Numbered from the stretch's first letter, positions 31,529 through 39,521 are shown. The stretch is 56,227 nt of DNA from Synechococcus sp. AG-686-F08 (GCA_003210315.1 QCVQ01000008.1:1-56227), one strand, 5' to 3'. Notes: a model not told the origin generated them from the sequence alone. Made by a program: numbers and translations.

Positions 31529-31556
31529 GAGTTGGATATTTCCAGCTCTTTTTTTT
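31529..31556 (+). terminator. Rho-independent terminator of hli copy 1
   Basis: GAGTTGGA, loop TATT, TCCAGCTC, then eight T; 8-bp stem with one wobble. It is 39 bases past the hli stop. Confidence 0.93.
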
Positions 31557-31889
31557 GCGCAGATTGTATGGGAGGAGAATCAAAATAATGACATGTGTCT
31601 CCCTTCGGCTTCACTACTATTATCAATAAAAATCTATATACTTCCAACAAGAAATATTTTAGCCGATAAGATTCCTTTGCTCTACCAGAAAGTGTATATA
31701 CATAAAACAGATCGATCTACACGAGGATCGATAGTAGTAAATCCTTATTGGTTATGAGATTCTCATTTCCAAATAACGTACCAACACATCGCAAGCTTTC
31801 GATAATTTGCGAGTAACTAAGACAATGCGGACAAGGCTTAGGTCAAAGGTGGCTGCTTACATGCGCTATCTAGCTGAGTACTAATCAGT
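31557..31889. other. AT-rich gap
   Basis: 333 bases with no supported gene. A 19-codon frame at 31825-31884 (beginning MRTRLRSKVAAYMRYL) has a basic, helical character but no clear ribosome binding site. It is too short to call. Confidence 0.35.
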
Positions 31890-32198
31890 TCATTTGTTGC
31901 GTCTACCTGGCTCAGGAATATCCTCTTCAAACATTGAAATCGCACCAAGCAGTAGAGCCATACAGGTTGTAAGCATAAAAACCCATGTCCCCATAACTAA
32001 AACTTGATTGTCTCCATAAGTTAGTTCAACAGGCCATGCTTCGATAAATAAAGAAACCATTAGGAAAACAAAGAGCAATACTTCTCCAGCATGGAGGTTG
32101 AGCGATCTGAGACTATTAACCAATACAACATTCTCAAGTAGCAGATGACAGCAGATAGAGTGATAAGCATTTATGCACAAACCAATAGATAGCAGCAA
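31890..32198 (-). CDS. Small membrane protein, unknown function
   Basis: Up to 102 residues from a TTG at 32198; shorter starts are possible. Two strong hydrophobic segments (EVLLFVFLMVSLFIEAW and VLVMGTWVFMLTTCMALLLG) are separated by a short loop PVELTYGDNQ, and the tail is charged (FEEDIPEPGRRNK). It looks like a two-helix membrane protein. No family is recognised. Confidence 0.5.
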   Translation of the reverse strand: MLLSIGLCINAYHSICCHLLLENVVLVNSLRSLNLHAGEVLLFVFLMVSLFIEAWPVELTYGDNQVLVMGTWVFMLTTCMALLLGAISMFEEDIPEPGRRNK

Positions 32199-32263
32199 GA
32201 CGTAGAATCACTCAAGCGAAAACAGATCAAAAAAAGTCCAAAAAACTCCCAAAAAGACTGAAC

Positions 32264-32449
32264 ATGCCTCCCTATCAAATTTTTCAATGCGATGTAGAAG
32301 AAGAAAACAGTTCAGGAACTTATGAAACTCTTGAACTAGCAAAGACTGCCTGGGCTGATTTAATATCAAGGCGGAATGAAATGAGCTTAATAGCCATAGA
32401 GCTCGTTGACGACGAGTTAGAAGTAATAGAAACTTATTACTTTATTTAA
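32264..32449 (+). CDS. Small acidic protein, unknown function
   Basis: 61 residues starting MPPYQIFQCDVEEENSSGTY and ending DELEVIETYYFI. Acidic, with a pattern of alternating strands and one helix (LELAKTAWADLISRR), typical of small soluble picocyanobacterial proteins. No named family. Confidence 0.55.
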   Translation: MPPYQIFQCDVEEENSSGTYETLELAKTAWADLISRRNEMSLIAIELVDDELEVIETYYFI

Positions 32450-32801
32450 AATCCCATTGGAAGATTATAAAAAGTCAAAACCAAAATGTCCATATCATTC
32501 TTGTATTCAAAACAATACCAGAATAGGAAGATGAAAGTCTATTAATTGAATCCAAATCATGGATTGACAGAATATTTGACAAGGCAACAAATCCTGACCA
32601 CAGCAAGATGGGGCCTAATTGAGACAATCAGAACAGTAAATACTTTTCGAAAGAGAAGAAGCAAAAGATAACACCTCTTCTTTCCATCATAAGCAAAAAT
32701 CTAAAGCTTCCAGTGGTTAATAATTTAAAGCCAATAGTTTAGAGAAAAGACTCAAAAACAGAAGTCAAAAAGACTGAGGGATGGAAACAAGCCAAGCTGG
32801 A
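32450..32801. other. AT-rich gap
   Basis: 352 bases downstream of both flanking genes (they converge here). No good open frame, no clear terminator stem and no RNA feature found. Confidence 0.35.
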
Positions 32802-32933
32802 TCATGACTGATTTTTCTTAAAGTTCTTGACAGCTAATTGCAGCTGTCCCAACGCCGCACGCCCTATATTAAAAACCGCCCAAGAAATTGCTAGCACAAT
32901 GGGAGTAAAAACAGCAACTATTCGCCAATCCAT
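32802..32933 (-). CDS. psbY: Photosystem II protein Y-like peptide
   Basis: 43 residues: MDWRIVAVFTPIVLAISWAV then FNIGRAALGQLQLAVKNF. The MDWR start, single helix and basic tail match PsbY, a one-helix peripheral PSII subunit near cytochrome b559 that is not essential. I start at ATG 32933, since the upstream extension has no family similarity. It stands alone in an AT-rich region. Confidence 0.75.
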   Translation of the reverse strand: MDWRIVAVFTPIVLAISWAVFNIGRAALGQLQLAVKNFKKNQS

Positions 32934-33148
32934 AGTCTTTAAAAAGCCTGATTTGAACAGGCTACATACCAAAAACAAAACAAGCAAAGCCTTCCTTACA
33001 TTTGAATGCATCAAATGGCAGGTAAGAGAGTAAGTTAATTGCGTCTAAAATGAAATATCATCTTGTCATGCAGAATTAGAAAGATTATTTCGTTTGATAG
33101 CCCAACAAGACCCTTGCTACGCTTTGATAGAAGAAATAGGAGAGATTT

Positions 33149-33370
33149 ATGGTTACCCCAAACTGGTATTATTTTGCAATTGCTCCTCTTAATAGCGGTA
33201 CTATCCGATTTAGAACTAAAACAGAAAGAGCATTGCATGCTCGTGTCATTGCTTGCGAAATAAACTGGAAAGACTACCAGACATCCAACCTTCTAGACGA
33301 ATGGATTACTGCAAAAAAAGAATTAGAAATTTATCAAGACTCCCTTCACATAAACAACAAAAAAAATTAG
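33149..33370 (+). CDS. Small protein, unknown function
   Basis: 73 residues, ATG preceded by GGAGAG at a good distance. The sequence MVTPNWYYFAIAPLNSGTIR has a strand-like start, and the rest (LDEWITAKKELEIYQDSL) is helical and charged. It is not recognised. The ribosome binding site supports expression. Confidence 0.5.
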   Translation: MVTPNWYYFAIAPLNSGTIRFRTKTERALHARVIACEINWKDYQTSNLLDEWITAKKELEIYQDSLHINNKKN

Positions 33371-33463
33371 AAATTGATTAAAAGAAAGTTATAAAATTTT
33401 TGAAGAGTGAAAAACCAGTAAAAGTCCTTAAATCGAAGCTTTAGCCCCTGTCCAGAGAAACAT

Positions 33464-33577
33464 ATGGATGATAATCCTAATCGGAGAGGCATGAAAGCAG
33501 ACTTCAATAAATCTTTTTCAAATACTGTTCACCTCCAAAAGAAACATGGTTGGCAAGAATCAAAACCAAAAGCGTAG
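33464..33577 (+). CDS. Candidate 37-residue protein
   Basis: An ATG-started frame, MDDNPNRRGMKADFNKSF followed by SNTVHLQKKHGWQESKPKA. It is basic and hydrophilic, with GAGAAA upstream as a weak binding site. The internal RRGMKADFNK resembles short picocyanobacterial peptides, but I cannot name one. It lies in a 500-base gap (33371-33870) with nothing else evident. Confidence 0.35.
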   Translation: MDDNPNRRGMKADFNKSFSNTVHLQKKHGWQESKPKA

Positions 33578-33870
33578 TAATCCATCTGACGGATAAAAGA
33601 AACAAATAGACAATGCAAGGCTATAGCTTAGGGTCAATAAAGATCAGAGGATATTAAACATAAAATAGTCGAAACCAACCAAAACAAAAGAATGCTTACT
33701 AACACCCTCTATCTAGAATACGTTTCTTACTCTCAGCTGGCCCAAACCAACCACCACATGAACTGATGGCAGGGTGGAAGAAGCAATTGAACTACATGCA
33801 AATGAATCAGATGACAGAGCAATAGAACAGCGGAGGAAGTTACAATAAGAATATCTTCTATATTTAAAAC

Positions 33871-34101
33871 TTGTCTATTTACTCTTGGGCGCTAAAATTT
33901 CCCACTATCTATCACATCACGGTAAAAGCACCCGCAGGCTTAGAGCCAAATGAAATATTAGAAAAGATTAAAAGTGGAGAAATAGAATTCGAGGCCGAAA
34001 GCTATGACAGCTTTACACCTGGAGATTTCATGAAAACATGTTATTCAGAAGAGAATAAAGAGCTAATAATGAAAATGGAAGAAGAAGAGGAGGAGCAATA
34101 A
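33871..34101 (+). CDS. Small acidic protein, unknown function
   Basis: Up to 76 residues from TTG 33871. The conserved-looking part begins near FPTIYHITVKAPAGLEPNEI and continues KSGEIEFEAESYDSFTPGDF. It ends in a run of eight Glu among MEEEEEEQ. The strand-helix-strand pattern suggests a small alpha/beta fold. No family is recognised. Confidence 0.55.
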   Translation: MSIYSWALKFPTIYHITVKAPAGLEPNEILEKIKSGEIEFEAESYDSFTPGDFMKTCYSEENKELIMKMEEEEEEQ

Positions 34102-34359
34102 GGTCACAACAAGTGAATCATATGCATGACGTGCTGTCATTGGCATACAAACCAAACGCCCTACTCACAAATACAGGAGGGGTGTCAAACCCAACAGTTC
34201 AGAGGAGACAACGGAGACAAGCATCGTCGAATCATTAACAAGGCTGTGACTGAAGGCTTTTCAAGTCTAATTTGTGCACGATCACATCTATTCCCCAACA
34301 ACTGAGAGAATTGCATAAGTTACCACCTCTCATAACAAGTGAGCAATTAAATTGTTCGT

Positions 34360-34465
34360 ATCGCTGGGACAATTGGTCCTCATTTAGTTTTAATAGAAGA
34401 AGGCACCGTTTGGTCAACACGGTGGCGCATGCACCAAGTCGCTCTGGACAGGGCGGCTTTTTTTT
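34360..34465 (+). ncRNA. Candidate structured small RNA with terminator
   Basis: Two hairpins followed by a T-run in a 725-base gene-free gap (34102-34826). The first has CACCGT (34404-34409) pairing with ACGGTG (34419-34424). The second has GTCGCTCT and AGGGCGGC (34438-34457) around loop GGAC, then eight T. No gene ends nearby on this strand, so an independent short transcript is plausible. The 5' end is a guess. A TTG-started frame at 34512-34727 lies after it but looks non-coding. Confidence 0.4.
34438..34465 (+). terminator. Orphan Rho-independent terminator
   Basis: 8-bp stem (three G-U pairs) with a four-base loop and eight T; 337 bases past the nearest upstream stop codon on this strand. 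Confidence 0.75.
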
Positions 34466-34826
34466 GCATAGAGAAACATGATACCCAACTAAAACAATAG
34501 AAGCCCACAAATTGATCGCTAATCCAAGGACGAGTCGATGTAAAATACCAAATAAACGAGCTACACCAGAAAACTTACAGTGTATTATTTTTGTAAGAGA
34601 TAGAAAACGATTTTATCCTTGTCTAGACTCAATCAGGCTAGAAAATCTAGCCCCTGGGAATCGAAAACTATTAATACCGATTTTTTATTGCCAAACCATA
34701 CTAAGAATGGAGCCTGATCATCTTTAGTTACGATGCCAGGTAATCAAAGACAGTCTCAGCAGTAGCGACTAATATCTCTAAACACGACACAGTTTTGTAG
34801 AGTAAAAAATATACAAACAAATCAAA

Positions 34827-35048
34827 GTGCTAAAATTAATAACTTCAATGTCACTGTATGCTGTTGTTTGTATTTTGGCTATTTATGCGGCCACAAGGGA
34901 ATATGAACAACAGCAGCCTATTGGCCTTCTAATCGTAGGGATGGTATTCATTCCCATAATAATAACGATTTATGGAGGTCTACCCTTGGATTTCATGAAA
35001 AAAGCGAAGCCTATAGAGACTACTACGAACCACGATGATCTCACCTAG
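34827..35048 (+). CDS. Small two-helix membrane protein, unknown function
   Basis: 73 residues from GTG 34827, or 66 from ATG 34848. Two transmembrane segments (SLYAVVCILAIYAATR and IGLLIVGMVFIPIIITIYGG) are joined by EYEQQQP and followed by a polar tail. It is not recognised. Confidence 0.5.
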   Translation: MLKLITSMSLYAVVCILAIYAATREYEQQQPIGLLIVGMVFIPIIITIYGGLPLDFMKKAKPIETTTNHDDLT

Positions 35049-35143
35049 ACGCAATTCAAAAATAGATATTCAAATAACTCAAAGCATCAAGATAGTAAAT
35101 AACAATCTTGAAGGGTGATCAAGATATAGATACACATCGAATT

Positions 35144-35174
35144 AAAAAAAGCTGGCTCAATTAATGAGCCAGCT
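35144..35174 (-). terminator. Rho-independent terminator of the phosphatase lipoprotein gene
   Basis: On the minus strand, AGCTGGCTCA pairs with TGAGCCAGCT, a perfect stem, and is followed by seven T. 30 bases past the stop at 35205. Confidence 0.93.
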
Positions 35175-35204
35175 ACCTCTAAAGGACTTGCAGTACAGGA
35201 CAGA

Positions 35205-35981
35205 TCAGAGTTGAGCCAACGATTGCCACTGATTAGGCTTAATCTTGGCGACCAGATCGAACTTGCCATCACCAAGGGGTTTTGCAATATAGGCAACACC
35301 CATCGGTGCGGGATAAATCCCCTCAGCTGGAACGACAGGCATTGTCACTCCCTGGAAAGGATCATCATGTCCAACTAGGAACGTGTTTTTTCCAGACTCA
35401 GGCTTCGCGGACATCAAAGGAGAAACGCGCGTGGCGTATTCTTTGTAGTCCTCCGGAGTGCACTCAACACAGGGCAGGAAGTTCAGTTTTGAGTTCTTGG
35501 TGTAGGTGCCGAAAGCTAGATCAGCTGTGTTGTATGCACGGCAGTAGTCGCTTGAAATGACATCTCCGACGGGAATACCTGCCGCCTTAATACCTTCGCC
35601 GATCACTTTGGCATCAGCTTTGCCTTCAGTACTCAGGCGACGCTGGGTATTGCAGTCGGAGAGATCAAGTGCAGGGCTGACCTGGTCACCCCAATCTTTA
35701 ACAGTTTTAGTATGTCGAAGGTAAATGACATGACCACCATCCCTCAGAGCGCTGACAAGAGCTTTGTCGTCGAGTTTGTTGACAAACTCTTTGTTGTTCT
35801 GCTCCCCGGAAAGGGTGGTGTTGTTTTGCTCATAGGCTTCTACACCACTCCTGTCTGCGGACAGTTGTTCTTGGGATGCGGTGTCATTGGATAGATTCTT
35901 GGTGGATTCCTTAGTATCCGACTCAGACGAGCATGCTCCTAGCATCATGAGAACTAAGGCCAAGGAAAGTTTTTTGATCAT
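35205..35981 (-). CDS. Lipoprotein with histidine-phosphatase domain
   Basis: 258 residues. The signal peptide MIKKLSLALVLMMLGAC ends in a lipobox (LGAC, cysteine at about 17), so the protein is lipid-anchored on the periplasmic side. A Ser/Thr/Asn-rich linker of about 60 residues leads to a histidine-phosphatase fold: IYLRHTKT (RH motif), the second arginine in SDYCRAYNTADLAF, and the C-terminal histidine in FLVGHDDPFQG. The catalytic pair is intact, although RHT replaces the common RHG. The mature domain has four cysteines. Substrate unknown; a phosphate-scavenging role is only a guess. Confidence 0.8.
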   Translation of the reverse strand: MIKKLSLALVLMMLGACSSESDTKESTKNLSNDTASQEQLSADRSGVEAYEQNNTTLSGEQNNKEFVNKLDDKALVSALRDGGHVIYLRHTKTVKDWGDQVSPALDLSDCNTQRRLSTEGKADAKVIGEGIKAAGIPVGDVISSDYCRAYNTADLAFGTYTKNSKLNFLPCVECTPEDYKEYATRVSPLMSAKPESGKNTFLVGHDDPFQGVTMPVVPAEGIYPAPMGVAYIAKPLGDGKFDLVAKIKPNQWQSLAQL

Positions 35982-36294
35982 AGGAAAAAGTGTTTCAAGT
36001 ATTCAAAGCCATGCCCATTGATCGATCATCTTGCGAATTACGAATAGATGTCATCGTTGATACAAAACCGCCGCATTAATAAGCTCAGCCAGCAATGCAA
36101 AAGTGACCTAGGGTCAGCGAAGAATTCCAATATGCTAATCACATAGCAATGGCAAATACTAAAACTATTTATATGCTTCAAGGGAGTAAAAGGAGTGAGC
36201 AGGATTACTCTCTCCACCATCCACAAGAATTGCGACTGGTGGTTACTAGTAAGTTGCACCTAAACAGTGCTGGCTGTACGGAAGAATAATTACT
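35982..36294. other. Gap upstream of the lipoprotein gene
   Basis: 313 bases, presumably holding the lipoprotein promoter. No convincing gene, repeat or hairpin with T-run was seen. Confidence 0.35.
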
Positions 36295-36570
36295 TCAGTT
36301 TTTCCCTGATGGCCGTTGAGCTCTGTAATCATCGGCCACGACATCTAGCAATCCGAGTACATACTGGTCAGTAGCTTTTATCTTTAGCTGTAGGCTCAAA
36401 ACAGTAAACCTTATTGACTCAATAGCATCATTTATTTCCCCTTCAAGCTCGTCTTTTGATGGTTTCCACTCATCGCGACAAAAGCTTGGATTGCTAGATA
36501 TTTTATCAAAAATACTAATTGAATTACTTGCATTACCTTGAGGCTGATTACGCCTTTTAATTGGCTTCAT
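36295..36570 (-). CDS. Small helical protein, unknown function
   Basis: 91 residues, ATG start. A basic start (MKPIKRRNQPQGN) leads to a helical charged region (EWKPSKDELEGEINDAIES, LQLKIKATDQYVLGLLDVVA). Soluble. Not recognised; coding status rests on length and plausible composition. Confidence 0.45.
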   Translation of the reverse strand: MKPIKRRNQPQGNASNSISIFDKISSNPSFCRDEWKPSKDELEGEINDAIESIRFTVLSLQLKIKATDQYVLGLLDVVADDYRAQRPSGKN

Positions 36571-37241
36571 TGGAGAATCAAAACTGATTTATCATCGTTG
36601 AGTCTTAGATTCCATTTATGACAAAAAACAGATAGGGGCGTAACCGCAATCACAACTCCATGTCAAGTATTGATTGCTCCAGTCAACACCTTAGAGAAAA
36701 GTGACTCTTTGTAGCCCGAGAAGAAGGATAAGACACCCACCTTTCAATTTTTCGGCCCGAACCTTCCCTTTCTCAGAGAGTCCCAGTGCTAGACATCAAG
36801 GGAGCAAGAGAGAATGCCTCGCTTTTGTGCAGGCATCACGCTCATAAGTCACAGCTATTGAGAACTTTTCGCACTAACGAAGTCTGCTATTGGAGAAAAA
36901 TAGATAGGTGACTCTTTGGACGGGGTCAACAGTCCCACAACCATCAACCTTTCGCGATTTAGAAGCCCGCGCGAGGTTGAGGGACAGTAACTTGAATTGT
37001 AAAGCGAACTAAAGGCCTAAACATTAGGTTTTTAAAACACCGTCCATCTCATGGGCCGCCCTGCAGAAGTAACGACTGGGGCTTCACTCTCTCATTACTC
37101 TTAAGGTGTCAACATGGCAACAGCGATAGTGTCTTAAAAAAGAATGCAAAAACAATTCAAAACGGCTGCATACAACAATAGAAACTTGTAGAGAGCAGAA
37201 CTATTGCTGGATCAATTCCATAAGCACAATTGAAAACCCGG
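36571..37241. other. Long non-coding stretch
   Basis: 671 bases without a supported gene. A stem CAACCT..CGCG / CGCG..AGGTTG (36945-36979) is present but has no T-run. It could be the eroded body of a duplicated SagB gene, since its last part precedes a SagB-like relic, but I could not recognise further SagB segments. Confidence 0.35.
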
Positions 37242-37316
37242 TTTGAAGGAGATTCACCTATATCTAGCAAGATTGAGTGCTTTGCAGGTCAATTCATAAT
37301 TGGTAATTACCGACAA
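37242..37316 (+). pseudogene. Relic of a SagB-type dehydrogenase C-terminus
   Basis: The frame reads FEGDSPISSKIECFAGQFII then GNYRQ. The intact SagB gene ends FEKASGISRQIECSVGEFMV then GNPGQ, so about half of 25 positions are identical without gaps and most others are conservative. The frame is closed by a stop at 37221-37223 upstream, so only the last 25 codons survive. It precedes hli copy 2 just as the intact SagB precedes copy 1. Confidence 0.7.
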
Positions 37317-37616
37317 ATAAATATCATCCCCTGCAATGAACAAAACGCATAAAAAAATTTGCAGAGAAAGTGGTCCGTCATGGAGAATCAATTAAGACGC
37401 GCCTAACAAGTACCACTTTGCCGCTCCGCCACACAAAAATACTGAGTGAATGCAAGCTTGGAAGGCCACTGTTTGCTTGCGCGGCAAGCGCACTGGTTCA
37501 CTGGAAATCACTTGGAGCAGACCCTTAGCGAGGAGAACCCAGAAAGGTGCATCTTGCTATCGAAAAATCGGCAAGAAAGGGGGCAGAAGAACAGACAGAC
37601 CGGAAAGCGCAATAAT
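37317..37616. other. Spacer between SagB relic and hli copy 2
   Basis: 300 bases. Frames rich in Lys and Arg run from 37446 and 37450 through the promoter into the hli start and are probably not translated. No RNA gene found. Confidence 0.35.
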
Positions 37617-37626
37617 CTGTTACAAT
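37617..37626 (+). promoter_or_regulatory. Promoter element of hli copy 2
   Basis: CTGTTACAAT, identical to the element before hli copy 1, 23 bases from the ATG; TACAAT fits a -10 box. Confidence 0.5.
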
Positions 37627-37648
37627 TTCTTCAGATTTCTTAACTCAG

Positions 37649-37786
37649 ATGAGTGATTCAAAATTTGGCTTCTCATCCTTTGCAGAACAGTGGAATGGGC
37701 GCCTCGCGATGCTGGGTTTCGTCATTGGTCTAGGCACAGAGCTCTTAACAGGACAGGGGATTCTTTCCCAGGTAGGTCTTGGGTGA
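37649..37786 (+). CDS. hli: High-light-inducible protein (copy 2)
   Basis: 45 residues, FAEQWNGRLAMLGFVIGLGT followed by ELLTGQGILSQVGLG, so the chlorophyll-binding Glu, Asn and Arg are intact. About 90 percent identical to copy 1, while many third codon positions differ, which argues for selection on both copies. Own promoter and terminator; same orientation as copy 1. Likely membrane photoprotective subunit. Confidence 0.95.
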   Translation: MSDSKFGFSSFAEQWNGRLAMLGFVIGLGTELLTGQGILSQVGLG

Positions 37787-37808
37787 AACCTGCTCTAGAA
37801 ACCGACGT

Positions 37809-37853
37809 CTGGATGCCCAATAGCAAAACTGGGCATTTCCAGCTCTTTTTTTT
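37809..37853 (+). terminator. Rho-independent terminator of hli copy 2
   Basis: CTGGA-TGCCCA pairs with TGGGCA-TT-TCCAG (two-base bulge), then CTC and eight T. The 3' half, ATTTCCAGCTCTTTTTTTT, is the same as after hli copy 1, but the 5' half differs. Confidence 0.85.
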
Positions 37854-38171
37854 CGCAGCATTCATTGCAGTACTTGGCATTGGAGGCAACATAGCCATAC
37901 GCCATCTATGGACTTCACTAGTGAGTACGGCCAACCTTTTCTAGGAGACAAACCAAGCAAACTATTAGTGATTGAAAAAGTGCCTGCAAGGAGTACCATC
38001 CGTGCAGGCTTTTTTGTTGAAAGTAATTCACTTACCAGTCAGAATAACCCATCGGAGTTACAAGCACAGCGCCCTCTTCAGCAACTTGCCGCTAATGCAA
38101 TTTAGGAATTAGGTATTACCAATGCCTATGGTCAAGGCTTGGGAAATCAAGTCATTTAGGTTAGGAGGAGT
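37854..38171. other. Gap with an orphan terminator
   Basis: 318 bases after hli copy 2. It contains the hairpin terminator at 37982-38015. A frame at 37908-38105 runs straight through that terminator, so I do not call it a gene. Confidence 0.35.
37982..38015 (+). terminator. Orphan Rho-independent terminator
   Basis: GCCTGCA pairs perfectly with TGCAGGC; inside, GGA pairs with TCC beyond an A-G mismatch. Six T follow. It is separate from the hli terminator 129 bases upstream and has no gene of its own. Confidence 0.85.
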
Positions 38172-38240
38172 ATGCCTGCCGAGTTAATAGCCATAAAACA
38201 AGTAGACAAAACCAATCATTTCGCGCCGATAGTAATTTAG
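38172..38240 (+). CDS. Candidate 22-residue peptide
   Basis: AGGAGGAGT directly precedes an ATG opening 22 codons (MPAELIAIKQVDKTNHF...). The binding site is the strongest in this region, though slightly close to the start. Too short for family recognition. Confidence 0.25.
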   Translation: MPAELIAIKQVDKTNHFAPIVI

Positions 38241-38493
38241 GATTTGCTTGCCTAAGACTTGATGAAACATAGATGCTAGAAAAGGGTATAAGAAGTGGCC
38301 AATAGGCAACTAAATTGAAATGCTGTCAGGCAGATTAAAAACAAGAGGAGATCAACCAAAGCATTGGGCTTTACCATCTATCCAAATACAACAAAAAAAG
38401 GTTCAAGAGCGATCAGATGATTCTCTGTCATGTATAAGGATGCAGGCTTGTCAACGTAGGAACACTACAGTTCAAGAGTTAGCAGATAGATGA

Positions 38494-38721
38494 ATGGAAG
38501 GTCTTGCAACTGCATTCAAACTAAAAACAGCAGGCTTCATGGCATCACATTTTCGATCTAGATCAATCCTCAATGCAATATTCGTATCGTTCTTTGCTCT
38601 TATCGTCATGCCATTAATCGTCGACGGAAGTGAGGCAGAAAGCGCTTTGTTGGCAATTATTCCATCAGCAGTAGCAACAATGATTCTTTGGTTTACATTC
38701 ATCAACAAATACGTCAATTGA
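38494..38721 (+). CDS. Small membrane protein, unknown function
   Basis: 75 residues. A basic N-terminus leads into two hydrophobic segments (ILNAIFVSFFALIVMPLIV and ALLAIIPSAVATMILWFTF). It is followed after three bases by another small membrane protein on the same strand, so both are probably translated from one message. Not recognised. Confidence 0.5.
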   Translation: MEGLATAFKLKTAGFMASHFRSRSILNAIFVSFFALIVMPLIVDGSEAESALLAIIPSAVATMILWFTFINKYVN

Positions 38722-38724
38722 ATC

Positions 38725-38946
38725 ATGCAGAAATCAACAAGCTCTCCTTACGGAATCGAAAACTTTAGAACTATCGGGTTCATATTATTTTTATGTGGTA
38801 GCTACTATCACTGCATTGATTTTCTGGGCACTGAAAAGACAAGCCTATGGGTCATGGGCATGACGTTCTTAGCATTAATGCTGGTCAGCATTGGACTCTG
38901 GATTCGATATGCCCTAAGAAAGAGATTTTGGACATTTTTTATCTAA
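38725..38946 (+). CDS. Small membrane protein, unknown function
   Basis: 73 residues with two hydrophobic segments (TIGFILFLCGSYYHCIDFLG and LWVMGMTFLALMLVSIGLWI) and a basic end (RYALRKRFWTFFI). Partner of the preceding gene by position. Not recognised. Confidence 0.5.
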   Translation: MQKSTSSPYGIENFRTIGFILFLCGSYYHCIDFLGTEKTSLWVMGMTFLALMLVSIGLWIRYALRKRFWTFFI

Positions 38947-39113
38947 TCAAAGCATCAAGAACAAACAGGTGAGGCGATGATCGCATGACTGGAAGACAAA
39001 CCAAATATCGACAAATGCCTGGTAAAATTTCAATTCTCCTTAAGCCGAGAAAGCGAAAAATAGCTAAGGCATTAGCTCATAAGTAGGCCTTTAAGTATAT
39101 CTAAGTCCATCTT

Positions 39114-39521
39114 TTATGAGGAAGTATCTGTGGAGCTTTCAGAGTTTTTCTCAGCTGGCGTAGAAACTTTTGACTGAATGGACTCAACCTGGTCAGGTGC
39201 CGATGCAGGAGTTGGAGCGGCACTTTTCTTAGTCGGAATAGATGTCTTTAGCTTCGCTGATGGAGTCTTCGTTGAGGGAGGCTTAACGCTGGATCCATCT
39301 TGTTGCTTTGAAGCAACAGTCTTTGAAGTAGCAGCCTTAGAAGTAGAAGCCTTGGAGGCAGCAGGCTTAGGAGCCGTTGACTTGGGAGCGGGCGAAGCTT
39401 TCACTGGCTTCCTTAGATAATTCCTAGAACCATATGTTTTTTCAATTAGAAAGAAAATACCTGCCACTACAGGGATAGAAGTTAAGCCACCAACAATGAT
39501 TTCAAATTCCGATAACGCCAT
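39114..39521 (-). CDS. Membrane-anchored protein with Ala/Lys/Pro/Ser-rich tail
   Basis: 135 residues from ATG 39521 (MALSEFEIIVGGLTSIPVVA). One transmembrane segment near the N-terminus is followed by YGSRNYLRKP and a tail of about 95 residues made mostly of Ala, Lys, Pro, Ser and Thr with short repeats (PKPAASKASTSKAATSKTVA). The tail resembles histone H1-like or pilus-anchor tails and is surely disordered. It is divergent from isiA. Function unknown. Confidence 0.65.
   Translation of the reverse strand: MALSEFEIIVGGLTSIPVVAGIFFLIEKTYGSRNYLRKPVKASPAPKSTAPKPAASKASTSKAATSKTVASKQQDGSSVKPPSTKTPSAKLKTSIPTKKSAAPTPASAPDQVESIQSKVSTPAEKNSESSTDTSS

Noticed and set aside
36945-36979. Stem CAACCT..CGCG/CGCG..AGGTTG as a terminator
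   Set aside because: No T-run on either strand and no adjoining gene end.
37405-37440. GC-rich segment ending in CCGCCACACA resembling a tRNA 3' end
   Set aside because: No matching acceptor, anticodon or T-arm could be folded on either strand.
37446-37656. Two overlapping basic frames before hli copy 2
   Set aside because: They run through the hli promoter and start region; the hli gene itself explains the sequence.
37908-38105. 65-codon frame after hli copy 2
   Set aside because: A strong intrinsic terminator lies inside it.
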